Part shown: positions 1-9,058 of the stretch, piece by piece
Layout: each line of letters opens with the position of its first letter
Numbering within the stretch: position 1 is the stretch's first letter
Assembly: GCA_022574815.1 (NCBI GenBank)
Contig: JACZRH010000002.1
Coordinates: 1 to 48,150, forward strand
DNA length: 48,150 bases
Direction: 5' to 3'
Source of the DNA: Planctomycetota bacterium
GTDB lineage: Bacteria; Planctomycetota; Phycisphaerae; UBA1845; Fen-1342
Program-made: the position numbers and the translations under genes
Notes under the pieces: model-generated
Databases searched by the model: none
What the model was told of the DNA's origin: nothing
Seen by the model: only the letters and a program-made list of their open reading frames with translations

Positions 1-2
1 GT

Positions 3-296
3 ACGGTCGTGAGCGACCCGGCTACGATCATCGTTGCGCAGCTCATCTTCACGCATCCGGCCAGCCAAACGGTTTGCGAGAACGACCCGGTCCTCTTCAG
101 TGTCCTCGCCATCGGGCCGGACCTTACGTATCAGTGGCGCAAGGACGGTGTCGATATCCTCGGCGCTACGTCCAACCCGTTCATTATCCCTGCCGCTCAA
201 CTGAGCAACGGCGGCGTATACGACGTAGTCGTGACATCGTCGCAGTGCGCCCAGATCAGCGAGCCCGCGACTCTGACAGTTCGGCAGTGTCCGTAA
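3..296 (+). CDS. Ig-like domain protein, C-terminal end (partial)
   Basis: The reading frame is open from the left window edge and stops at 296, so only the last ~97 codons are present; the GTG at 9 is probably internal. The visible part is one Ig-like domain: a Pro-Ala-Ser-Gln-Thr-Val strand, a Cys (CEND), the core YQWRKDG motif, the GVYDVVV strand and a second Cys near the end. Such domains are commonly tandem in large secreted or surface proteins of planctomycetes, where they mediate adhesion or act as spacers (family knowledge). The protein ends right after the domain (TVRQCP), with no anchor or sorting signal visible. Function beyond a probable extracellular structural role cannot be assigned. 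Confidence 0.75.
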   Translation, partial: TVVSDPATIIVAQLIFTHPASQTVCENDPVLFSVLAIGPDLTYQWRKDGVDILGATSNPFIIPAAQLSNGGVYDVVVTSSQCAQISEPATLTVRQCP

Positions 297-492
297 GAAG
301 TAGTTGTGTCACGGTCTTATGGGCCTTCCAAAGAGCCGGTGATTCCCCGGTGCGGGCGCCTCAGCGCTTCCTTTTCTTCTGAACGGACGCCCGGTTGTGC
401 CGGTGACCCGAAGCGTGCAAAGAGCAGTGAAACCGCTATACTAAGGAGTTTGCGTTTCGCTTGACCTACGCACGGCGCGACACCCGTGTTCG

Positions 493-2028
493 ATGGAGGA
501 CTGCGGTTCCATGCCGCACGGTCCGACACAAGGCCCCGTTCCGTTCGAGCAGCAGAGCGAGGCGGCGCAGGCTGCCGGGATTCTAGAAGTGCTCGGCCAG
601 GGGGTCTGCGTCGTGGGCGGGGATGCAACACTGCTCTGGTGCAACCCCGCGTTTCAAGCCTATGCCGAACGTGTCCGCGAGGAGATTCGAGCTGCGTGCG
701 CCAAGCTCTGCGTCGAATTCGACGCAGAGCGGGACGACGCCGACGCGCCCCGCACGCGCCGACACGTCCTGGATGTCGACCGCGACCACTGCTATGAGCT
801 ACTGGCCTCGGGGCTGGTTGCGACCGGCGGAGGCGTCGCCGGCGTTGTCGCCGTGGCGTGGGACGTCACCGCCGTGCGCCGGCTGCGGGAGAAGCTCGAC
901 GCGATCGACGCCGCTGGTCGCGAACTCATGCGGCTCGACGCGGACGCCACGGCTGAGATGGAGCTTGGCGAACGCCTGGGCCTGCTCGAGGACCGGATCA
1001 TACGCCACATGCACGAGTTGATGCGTTTCGACCATTTCATCGTGCGCGTGCTGGACCGCGAGAGCCGCCGGCTGGAAACGGTCATTGCCGGGGGCATGTC
1101 GGAAGAGGCCAAGTCGCTCGACCTGTACGCCGCCGATGACGACTGCGGAATCAGCGGGCACGTGGCGGCGACCGGCCGGTCGCACATCTGCACGGACATC
1201 TCGCGCGACACGCGCTATCTCCCGGGGATCGACGACGCGCGTTCGTCGCTGACCGTGCCACTGCGTCTGCACGATCAGGTCGTCGGGATTCTCAACATCG
1301 AATCGCGCGAGCGTGCGGCGTTTGGAGAGGACGACCGGCAATTGGCGGACATCTTCGGCCGCTACATCGCGATGGCATTGCACGTGCTCAAACTGCTGGT
1401 CGTCGAACGGAAAGCCACAACCGGTCAGCTCGCCAGCGATGTCACCGCCGAGCTCGCGGCGCCTCTGAACGATATCGTGACCGAGGCCACGCACATCATG
1501 GAGGAATACATCGGGCAGGACGACCTGCGCCGCCGTCTGCAAGCGATCATCGACAATGTGGATCGCGCCAAACGCGGACTGAAATCCGTGACCGAATCGC
1601 CGGGCCTGCGCGGTCTCGTGCCCGCGACCAACGACCGCGACCCGATTATCGACGGCAAGTGCATCCTCATCGCGGACGACGAGGAGATCATTCGCGAAAC
1701 CGTGTCGGACGTGCTCACCAAGGCGGGAGCCCTGACGCTCATGGCCAAGGACGGCGACGAGGCGGTTACGCTGATTCGCTCGCGGCGCTTCGACCTGGTC
1801 GTCTCGGACATCAAGATGCCGCGCAAGAACGGCTACGAAGTGTTCGCGGCTGCGAAGCAGGCCGACGCGCGCTGCCCGGTAATCCTGATCACGGGCTTTG
1901 GATACGATCCGAACCATTCCATCGTGCGGGCCAGCAAGAACGGGCTCGCCGCGGTGCTGTACAAGCCGTTCAAGGTGGACAAACTGCTCGAGGAAATCCA
2001 CCACGCCTTGACGATCGATGTCAATTGA
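493..2028 (+). CDS. PAS-GAF-receiver signalling protein with degenerate DHp helix
   Basis: A 511-aa soluble regulator. A PAS-like domain (about 30-130, LWCNPAFQAY then AWDVTAVRRL) is followed by a GAF domain (about 165-300, DHFIVRVLD to VVGILNIESRERAAF). Next comes a helical stretch (305-365) that looks like a histidine-kinase DHp helix, but Ala319 sits where the phospho-accepting His is expected (VTAELAAPL instead of VSHELRTPL). There is no HATPase domain. The C-terminal receiver (388-505) is intact: acidic pair D395/D396, phospho-acceptor D439, T467 and K491. It probably senses a small ligand or redox signal and is phosphorylated by another kinase. Its stop overlaps the most upstream possible start of the debranching-enzyme gene by 11 bp. 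An alternative start is ATG 511, which has a GGAGG 11 bp upstream. Confidence 0.85.
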   Translation: MEDCGSMPHGPTQGPVPFEQQSEAAQAAGILEVLGQGVCVVGGDATLLWCNPAFQAYAERVREEIRAACAKLCVEFDAERDDADAPRTRRHVLDVDRDHCYELLASGLVATGGGVAGVVAVAWDVTAVRRLREKLDAIDAAGRELMRLDADATAEMELGERLGLLEDRIIRHMHELMRFDHFIVRVLDRESRRLETVIAGGMSEEAKSLDLYAADDDCGISGHVAATGRSHICTDISRDTRYLPGIDDARSSLTVPLRLHDQVVGILNIESRERAAFGEDDRQLADIFGRYIAMALHVLKLLVVERKATTGQLASDVTAELAAPLNDIVTEATHIMEEYIGQDDLRRRLQAIIDNVDRAKRGLKSVTESPGLRGLVPATNDRDPIIDGKCILIADDEEIIRETVSDVLTKAGALTLMAKDGDEAVTLIRSRRFDLVVSDIKMPRKNGYEVFAAAKQADARCPVILITGFGYDPNHSIVRASKNGLAAVLYKPFKVDKLLEEIHHALTIDVN

Positions 2029-4120
2029 CCCGCCGCGCGCGCACGCCGGCGCCGCCCCCGATGGCGCCAGTCCTGCCCGGTCGCCGGCGCCTCGCTGCGC
2101 GATGCCCATGAATCCGCGCAGCACCGGCGTCCATTTGCCCCGTGAAGTCTGTTCAAACGTCTCCGAAGCGCTGCGGCGCGAATGGCTCGTCACGAACGGC
2201 ATTGGCGGTTTTGCCTGCGGAACGGTCGCCGGCGCCCTGACGCGACGCTACCACGGGTTGCTGATCGCCGCACTGCGGCCCCCCTTGGGGCGAACCTTGC
2301 TCGTGAGCAAGATCGACGAGGCCGTGACGGTCGGCGATCAAACCGTGTCTCTGGCCACCAACGTCTGGAAGACCGGCGTCGCCGAACCCGCCGGCTGTCG
2401 ACTGTTGCACGGCTTTGATGTCACGCTCGGCGTTCCCGCTTGGCACTTCGTCCGGGGCGGCTGCCGAATCATCAAGCGCGTCTGGATGGAACGGGGCCGC
2501 AACACCACGTACGTTCGGTATGAACACGCCGAGGGGCGGGCCGAAGTCGTATTGACCTGCAAGTTCCTCGTCAATTGCCGCGACTACCATTCTCTGGCGC
2601 GCGTCGATCCACGGGAGTGGAGCGTGTGCGCAGAGGCGGGCGGCCTGAGAGCGCAAGCGCCCGGTGCGGCCGCGTCAATCCGAATTCAGTGTGACCGCAA
2701 CGACCGGGCCCGCTGGAACGCCGAAAACGTCGCGTACCGTGACTACGCCCTGGAAGCCGAGCGTGAGCGCGGCTTGGATTACCTCGAGGACCACTTGTGG
2801 GCCGGGACTTGCCGGGTTGGGCTGCGCCCCGGAGATTCGATCACTTTCGCCCTGAGCGCGGATCGCGACGCACCCACGCTCCTGGACGGTGCCGCGGCCC
2901 TTGAGCGTCACATCCAAGCGGCGCGCGGCCGGCTCGAAATGTGGGAATCGCGAGCAGCTGGCCGGCTCGACGCGGCGCCGCCGGAGATCGCCCAGCTTGT
3001 TCTGGCGGCCGACTCGTTCGTGGTTGCGCGAGCGCGCGGCGCCGAGTCGGGGCACACCATCATCGCCGGATACCCCTGGTTCACGGATTGGGGCCGCGAC
3101 ACGATGATAGCGCTGCCGGGGCTGACGATTTGCACGGGGCGGTTTGATGTGGCCCGCGAGATCCTGCGGACCTGGTCGCGCTACGTGGACGGCGGCATGA
3201 TCCCGAACCGCTTTCCCGAAGACGGCGCCACGCCAGACTACAACGCCGCCGACGCCGGGCTATGGTACCTCTGGGCGATCGATCAATACGTGCGGGCCAC
3301 GAACGATCTCGAGACGTTGCGCGAATTGTTCCCGACCGTGTGCGCGATCGTCGACGCAACCCGCCGAGGGGCGCGGCACAACATTCGCGTTCACTCCGAC
3401 GGCCTGGTCTACGCGGGTGAGCCGGGCGTCAGCCTCACCTGGATGGACGCCAGGATCGGTGAGCGCGTCGTCACGCCGCGCACCGGCAAGCCGGTGGAAT
3501 TGAACGCCTTGTGGTACGACGCCCTACGCAATGCCGCGCGCCAGGCCGACCGGCTCGGCCTGCCCGCCGAAGAGTTCAAGCGCCAGGCCGAACAGACGCA
3601 GGCCGGTTTCGCCCGCTTCTGGAACCCGCGGCGGGGCTGCTGTCATGACGTGCTCGACGGCCCCGACGGTGACGATTCGGCGCTGCGCCCCAACCAGATC
3701 TTCGCGGTGTCACTGGCACACTCGCCCTTGACCTCGTCCCAACAGCGAGGTGTCCTCGCAAGCTGCGCGAAAGAACTGTGGACGCCTTTCGGCCTGCGCA
3801 GCCTGGCGCCGGGCGAACCGGGCTATTGCGGCGTCTATCGGGGAGACCCCGTCGCGCGCGACGAAGCGTATCACCAAGGGACCGTTTGGGGTTGGCTGCT
3901 CGGTCCCTTTGTCCTGGCCGAGTTTCGAGTGCACCGGGATCGCAGCCGGGCGCGCGAGCTTCTTCTGCCGATGTTGCGGCAACTGCGCGAGCACGGCATC
4001 GGGACTCTCTCGGAAATCTTCGACGCCGATGCCCCCCACACACCGCGCGGTTGCATCGCTCAGGCGTGGACGGTGGGTGAGATTCTGCGCGCGTGGCAAC
4101 TGACCCAACGACGCGAATAG
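2018..4120 (+). CDS. glycogen debranching enzyme (amylo-alpha-1,6-glucosidase family)
   Basis: Up to 700 aa. The N-terminal bacterial-type debranching domain begins around residue 50 with the signature REWLVTNGIGGF, then TRRYHGLLIAAL. The C-terminal (alpha/alpha)6 catalytic domain starts near residue 320 and contains AGYPWFTDWGRDTM, LTWMDARIGERVVTPR, a YHQGTVWGWLLGPF motif and SEIFDAD. The family hydrolyses alpha-1,6 branch points of limit-dextrin-like glycogen in the cytoplasm. The first ~28 residues are Ala/Pro/Arg-rich and unlike the family, so the true start may be ATG 2102 or 2108; starting at 2018 would overlap the upstream stop by 11 bp. Coupling to a sensory receiver protein suggests the pair may be co-regulated, but this is only positional evidence. 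Confidence 0.9.
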   Translation: MSIDPPRAHAGAAPDGASPARSPAPRCAMPMNPRSTGVHLPREVCSNVSEALRREWLVTNGIGGFACGTVAGALTRRYHGLLIAALRPPLGRTLLVSKIDEAVTVGDQTVSLATNVWKTGVAEPAGCRLLHGFDVTLGVPAWHFVRGGCRIIKRVWMERGRNTTYVRYEHAEGRAEVVLTCKFLVNCRDYHSLARVDPREWSVCAEAGGLRAQAPGAAASIRIQCDRNDRARWNAENVAYRDYALEAERERGLDYLEDHLWAGTCRVGLRPGDSITFALSADRDAPTLLDGAAALERHIQAARGRLEMWESRAAGRLDAAPPEIAQLVLAADSFVVARARGAESGHTIIAGYPWFTDWGRDTMIALPGLTICTGRFDVAREILRTWSRYVDGGMIPNRFPEDGATPDYNAADAGLWYLWAIDQYVRATNDLETLRELFPTVCAIVDATRRGARHNIRVHSDGLVYAGEPGVSLTWMDARIGERVVTPRTGKPVELNALWYDALRNAARQADRLGLPAEEFKRQAEQTQAGFARFWNPRRGCCHDVLDGPDGDDSALRPNQIFAVSLAHSPLTSSQQRGVLASCAKELWTPFGLRSLAPGEPGYCGVYRGDPVARDEAYHQGTVWGWLLGPFVLAEFRVHRDRSRARELLLPMLRQLREHGIGTLSEIFDADAPHTPRGCIAQAWTVGEILRAWQLTQRRE

Positions 4121-4651
4121 AGGATGTTGGTGTGAGGCTCGCAGGGCAACGACTCTGCCGTTCGCGGCGACGCTCGGCCCCGGCCCGACGCAAGATCTGC
4201 GCCTCGCGCCGGTGCTTCAAACCCGTCGAGTTCGGGAGCGTCGCTTGCGTGGCCCAAACGCGGCGTGGTTGGCGCGGCAGACGGCAGGGGGGCGTTGGAT
4301 CGTCCGGCGCGACACCGCCAGAATACCAAGGGGCCGAAAAAAAGTCCGGCGCTTGCCAACCCCGGCCATGGGAGCGTGACGTAAGTGGATATTCAAAAGC
4401 AGGTTACGTCCTGGCTGCCCCGGCTGTGACAGCAACGGGCTCCGACGAAAAACCCCTTGCCACGACACGTCCGAATCGGCTACAATCTGTTGGCTGGGAT
4501 GGTCGGCGGGCGTCATGGCCCGGGGCGCAAAGCGCGATCGCGCTGCATCTGTATTGTGCGTCCCGCACGGCAACCGTCGGGCAGACTGCTGCAGAGACCT
4601 AACAAGTCCGATCTCATAAAATGGAATAATGCGAGTCTTGGAGGACGCACT
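4121..4651 (+). other. gene-poor region upstream of the pseudopilin gene
   Basis: About 530 bp between the debranching enzyme and the pilin-like gene. Open frames here have no recognisable domains, and the 5' extension of the pilin frame (from 4457) is explained by absence of stops. The only supported element is the candidate promoter at 4457-4486, giving a leader of about 160 nt before the GTG at 4652. No clear terminator follows the debranching gene. Confidence 0.5.
4457..4486 (+). promoter_or_regulatory. sigma70-type promoter for the pseudopilin gene
   Basis: TTGCCA (4457-4462) and TACAAT (4481-4486) each match the consensus hexamers at 5 of 6 positions and are separated by 18 bp. It is the best promoter match I saw in the window. 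It would give a transcript starting near 4493 with a long untranslated leader. Confidence 0.5.
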
Positions 4652-5722
4652 GTGAGACGCACGAAACGACAAGCTGGATTTACGCTGATCGAACTGCTCG
4701 TGGTAGTCGCGATCATCGCACTGTTGATCTCGATCTTGCTGCCGGCCCTGCAACGCGCCAAGGAGCAGGCCAAGATCACCAAGTGCCTCGCCAACATGCG
4801 CACCATCGGGCAGGGCGCCAACGCCTACTGGCTCGAGTTCGACGACCTCCCCTGGGCCCTCGAGAGCCCGTACTCCACCGGGGGGCAGACATTCGGATGG
4901 GGTCTCTATACCGAGTTCATCTGGGGCGGCGGCCAGCCCGATAAGCGCCGGCTGGACTATCGCAACGCCGGTGGCCGTGCATCGACGAACCCTTGGGGGT
5001 CCGACGTTTACCGCCTCCCGCCGCGCTACCGACCCATGAACAAATACTTGTCCAACTCGGTGACGTGGGACAACGCGCTGCGCCACTGGGGAAGTGGGTC
5101 GCTCCGCGAAGAAATCGCTATGGACCTGCCAGGCTTCTTCAAGTGCCCCTCCGACTCGACGATCGAGGTTCCGATGGTCGGAGGCGTCAATCCCGACGTC
5201 GAAGACAACATGCCGAACTCCACCTGGGAGTTCTGGGGCTCGAGCTATCCGAGCAACTGGTACTGGCCTTATTACTACCGTGAGGGACGCGTCCCGCCCG
5301 CCAATCGCCCGCCGTACACCCAAGGCACTCCCACTGTTCGTTTCATCAAAATCCTCGGCGCGTGGCGGGAACCCCGCAACGCACCGTACCCGATCAAGGG
5401 GCTCGGTGAGCTCATGCTGAAGTCCAAGAGCGGCCGCTGGGCCGCCGAGTTCATCATCTTCTACGAAAACCGCTTGAACTACGCGCTCGAAGCCGCCCGC
5501 CCGCCCGGAGCCCCCGGCGGGCGCAGTGAGGCCAAGAACTTCAACGGCTGGCACAAACAGTTCGATCGGCACGTCGCCGCGTTCCGCGACGGACACGCCG
5601 CGTATCAGCTCTATGACACGCGCTATGTCTGGGGCACCGGCTGGACGACTTGGCCGACCAAGCCGTGGGAAGCCCGCATGGCCCAGTACAACCTCGGCAC
5701 GCCTGAGAACCCGGACGGATAG
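4652..5722 (+). CDS. type II secretion/type IV pilus-like pseudopilin (planctomycete type)
   Basis: A 356-aa protein starting at GTG 4652, chosen because GGAGG (4640-4644) lies 7 bp upstream and because it gives a short basic leader before the prepilin site. The leader RRTKRQAG is followed by FTLIELLVVVAIIALL; cleavage is expected between Gly and Phe, with the conserved Glu at +5 and then a hydrophobic N-terminal helix. The globular part is Trp/Tyr/Pro-rich. Near the end, HVAAFRDGHAAY resembles the DG motif typical of the large planctomycete pseudopilin families. It is likely inner-membrane inserted and processed by a prepilin peptidase (candidate at 26898-28421). It forms its own transcription unit between a promoter and a terminator. 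Confidence 0.88.
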   Translation: MRRTKRQAGFTLIELLVVVAIIALLISILLPALQRAKEQAKITKCLANMRTIGQGANAYWLEFDDLPWALESPYSTGGQTFGWGLYTEFIWGGGQPDKRRLDYRNAGGRASTNPWGSDVYRLPPRYRPMNKYLSNSVTWDNALRHWGSGSLREEIAMDLPGFFKCPSDSTIEVPMVGGVNPDVEDNMPNSTWEFWGSSYPSNWYWPYYYREGRVPPANRPPYTQGTPTVRFIKILGAWREPRNAPYPIKGLGELMLKSKSGRWAAEFIIFYENRLNYALEAARPPGAPGGRSEAKNFNGWHKQFDRHVAAFRDGHAAYQLYDTRYVWGTGWTTWPTKPWEARMAQYNLGTPENPDG

Positions 5723-5752
5723 TCCCCACCGGGCCAAACGGAAAAGGCTCCC

Positions 5753-5796
5753 GACCGGCCGGCGCGGCGAATGAGCTGTGCCGGCCGGTCTCTTTG
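5753..5796 (+). terminator. rho-independent-type terminator after the pseudopilin gene
   Basis: A perfect 11-bp inverted repeat, GACCGGCCGGC (5753-5763) and GCCGGCCGGTC (5780-5790), with a 16-nt loop, followed by the short pyrimidine run TCTTTG. It begins 31 bp after the pilin stop. The T tract is weak, so termination efficiency is uncertain. Confidence 0.6.
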
Positions 5797-6198
5797 ACGC
5801 CCCCCCGCACAGACGTGACGCTTCGCCTCAGATTCGATTTCAAGAACTCGCCCCGCACGCGGTTCGCCTCGGTCTGCCGGTGCGCGACGTCGGGTGCATG
5901 GGCACGCGCACCCGTCGCGAACAATGACGGCGACGCCTGTCACCACGCCTGTCGGACGGCCGACCACGTCACCCACGAGCGAAGCTGCCCGAAAAGCTTG
6001 AGGGCCGGACAAGCTGCGCGACCTTGCGCGCGTGTCGTTGATTCTCCGTCTGGCGGTGATTTGCGCTCGGGCCTTCGGTGGCTCTCATGGTGTTCTCATC
6101 TTCACTTGGTAATCTACTGGCCGGAAATGTGACCGGGCCCGCCCGGCGTGCGGCGGGTCAAACGGATTGTCGAGATTCGGATCAGCAAGGAGATCGCG
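5797..6198 (+). other. non-coding region upstream of the PepSY/two-component unit
   Basis: About 400 bp with no convincing gene; the open frame at 5794-6132 has no recognisable composition or domain. The 3' part holds the direct repeat at 6083-6099 and presumably the promoter of the downstream unit. Confidence 0.45.
6083..6099 (+). promoter_or_regulatory. candidate OmpR-family operator (11-bp-period direct repeat)
   Basis: TCTCAT at 6083-6088 is repeated exactly at 6094-6099, an 11-bp period, which is the geometry bound by OmpR/PhoB-type dimers. A TAATCT hexamer begins 11 bp further downstream (6110). The site lies 100 bp before the PepSY gene that precedes an OmpR-type regulator, so autoregulation is the simplest reading. 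Confidence 0.35.
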
Positions 6199-6939
<741 letters not shown>

Positions 6940-6995
6940 AGGGGGGCAGGCTTGATTCGTCGCGCGAAGACGTGCAAGCTGAACCTGAGTGATCC

Positions 6996-7661
6996 ATGCG
7001 CGTCTTGCTTGTTGAGGACTATGCCCCGCTGCGCGAGTCGGTGGCGCAAGCCCTTGAGGAGGCCGGCTTTGCGGTGGACGCCGCTGGCGACGGCGAGGTC
7101 GGTCTGTGGTACGCGCAGTCGGGCAACTACGACGCGATTGTGCTCGACATCGTGCTGCCCAAACTGGACGGTTTGTCGATCCTCAAACGGCTACGCCGGT
7201 CGGACAACCGGACGCCGGTCCTGCTTCTGACCGCCAAGGACACCGTCGCCGATCGCGTTGCCGGTCTCGATTCGGGAGCCGACGACTATTTGGTGAAGCC
7301 GTTCGCACTCGAGGAGGTCCTGGCCCGGGTACGGGCGCTGCTTCGCCGCAGGTATGACGCGCGCGACCCGATCATTCGCGTTCGGGATCTCGAACTGAAC
7401 ACAATCAGCCGCATCGTTTGCCGGGCGGGCGAACGGCTCGACCTGACGGCCCGCGAGTTCGCGTTGTTGGAGTTCCTCGCCCACCGCGTAGGTGAGATCG
7501 TGTCCCGCACCGAGATCTGGGAGCACGTGTACGACTTCCGCTCCACGGTGGAGAGCAACGTGGTCGACGTGTACATCGGCTACCTGCGGAAGAAGCTCGA
7601 GCGCTCGGGACGGCCACGCCTGATCCACACGCGGCGAGGCCAGGGGTACGTGCTGGAATAG
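6996..7661 (+). CDS. OmpR/PhoB-family response regulator
   Basis: 221 aa. The receiver domain (1-118) has the acidic pair E7/D8, phospho-acceptor D51 (VLDIVLP), T79 and K101 (DDYLVKPF). The winged-helix DNA-binding domain (about 125-221) has the usual LTAREFALLEFL, the recognition-helix region ESNVVDVYIGYLRKK, and the RGQGYVLE end. It is a transcription factor activated by phosphorylation. It lies 56 bp after the PepSY gene and 7 bp before its partner kinase gene. Because that kinase is broken, the regulator may now be orphaned, phosphorylated by another kinase, or act unphosphorylated. Confidence 0.93.
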   Translation: MRVLLVEDYAPLRESVAQALEEAGFAVDAAGDGEVGLWYAQSGNYDAIVLDIVLPKLDGLSILKRLRRSDNRTPVLLLTAKDTVADRVAGLDSGADDYLVKPFALEEVLARVRALLRRRYDARDPIIRVRDLELNTISRIVCRAGERLDLTAREFALLEFLAHRVGEIVSRTEIWEHVYDFRSTVESNVVDVYIGYLRKKLERSGRPRLIHTRRGQGYVLE

Positions 7662-7668
7662 AGGTCCC

Positions 7669-8212
7669 ATGAAGTCGTTGCGTTTCCAACTCCTGGCCGG
7701 CATCTCGCTGGGCATGGCGGCGGTATTGCTAGCATCGGGCGCCGTGTTCTACACGCTGATCAGCCGGACACTCCGGACCGAATTCGACGAGTCGCTCGCC
7801 GGCAAGGCCCGTTCGCTCACAGCCCTCGCCGAGCAGGAACGGAACCAGTTGGATTTCGAACTCACCGAAGTGTCGCTTCCCGAGTTCGAGCCCTCCGAGC
7901 ACGCCGAGTATTATCAGGTTTGGTTTCCGGACGGCACCGTCTTCGTCCGCTCGCCGTCCTTGGGTGCGGGGAACCTGGATCGGATTTCAGGTCCCGCCGA
8001 CGCCCCCGCGTTCCGGACGGTCACGCTCCCCGACGGCCGCCCGGGCAGGATCGTCGGCCTGGCCTTCGTGCCGAGACGCGGGTGAAACACATGGCGGGCT
8101 CGGACTTCCCCTCTGCAAGGCGGTGATAGAACGGTTGGGCGGCACCATCGAAGCCGGCGTGACTCCGGAAGGGCGGTTTACACTTACGATTCGCCTGCCT
8201 CGCCACGGGTGA
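7669..8212 (+). pseudogene. sensor histidine kinase with an internal deletion
   Basis: The 5' part (7669-8085, 138 codons) encodes a typical sensor N-terminus: basic start MKSLRFQLL, one transmembrane helix (about 8-30) and a periplasmic domain ending VGLAFVPRRG, then a stop. Immediately downstream in another frame is the C-terminal tip of a HATPase domain: GGLGLPLCKAVIERLGG (the G2 box) through TIRLPRHG and a stop at 8212. Everything expected in between (second membrane helix, HAMP, His-containing DHp, N and G1 boxes; roughly 250-300 codons) is absent. The join lies at about 8080-8096. The reading frame also changes, so no kinase activity can remain. The 5' fragment could still make a short membrane protein. 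Confidence 0.85.
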
Positions 8213-9058
8213 AGGATTGGCCGCATGGAGCGTCCTTGCCGGGCGGCCGGAACACGTGTCGGGGCCGCCGAGACGACCGGTTGCCGACGGCAGAGGTGCG
8301 CGGCCACACGAGCCTGCAATGATTGTCTCGACACGTCCGGTGACCCTGGCCCAAAATCTCCGTTCTCATCCCGGAAATCCCGGTGGAGCCAACCCAGTTT
8401 GTTGCGGCTCGCCGGATTGTTTTCCAAAGTTGAGATAGCGGCGGTTCGCACAAGAAGGCCGCGGCCCCTCTGACTTCGCGGCCGTCAGTTTCCACCAGCT
8501 TCCACAAAGGCGAATTGCACCAAGGCCAGTGCCCGCACCCCTTGCACTGGGGAGGTTCGTCAGTTGCTTGGGTCTCGTCAGCCGGAGGGAACGAACATGA
8601 ACGCCCAAAGCACTGCGTCAAAACTCCATCGTCCAGCTCGCCCAGCTCAAGGCGAATTTCCGGACGCTGGGCGGCGAGCTCCCCGCCGCGCTGATCGAAT
8701 AGGACTTTCCGGCAGACGGCAGCGCGGAGCCTCCTATCGCCCCATTACGAATCAGTCGCGCTTCCGGCCATGTGCCGCCGGCCGAAACTGCGCGAACTGT
8801 GGGGGCCGAGCCGCTGAACGCGATTCGAGCGCGAACCGAGTCGGACCCGGCGAGGTGCGTTTCTCGGACACTGGGCGTCCGCCGGACCGTTCGCGGATCG
8901 AATAACGTGTGTTTGCAACGGTTGTGGGCTGGTTTGGACGAAGTGATAGACGCGGGGGTGAAGGCGCCCCGGGATCGGGGTGCGCGAATCGTAACGGCGG
9001 TTGCGGGCGTTCCGGAGGCCGGGGCGCCGCAGGCTCGACGCGGAGGACAGCAAAAACG
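8213..9058 (+). other. gene-poor, possibly decayed region
   Basis: About 850 bp between the broken kinase and cpaE. Open frames on both strands lack signal, domain or composition typical of real genes. One short stretch (8597-8702) looks like a frameshifted small gene. I see no clear promoter or terminator. Together with the adjacent kinase deletion this suggests a locus undergoing decay. Confidence 0.4.
8597..8702 (+). pseudogene. possible frameshifted short ORF
   Basis: ATG 8597 has a good ribosome-binding site (GGAGGG at 8584-8589, spacing 7 bp) and starts MNAQSTASK. That frame then becomes Arg/Pro-rich noise. From about 8620 the frame that ends at TAG 8700-8702 reads SIVQLAQLKANFRTLGGE, a protein-like amphipathic sequence. 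A 1-2 base indel near 8620 would join them into a ~35-residue peptide. No family is recognised, and chance cannot be excluded. Confidence 0.25.

Noticed and set aside
4217-5737. 506-codon minus-strand open frame opposite the pseudopilin gene
   Set aside because: No domain; the plus strand has a prepilin signature, ribosome-binding site, promoter and terminator.
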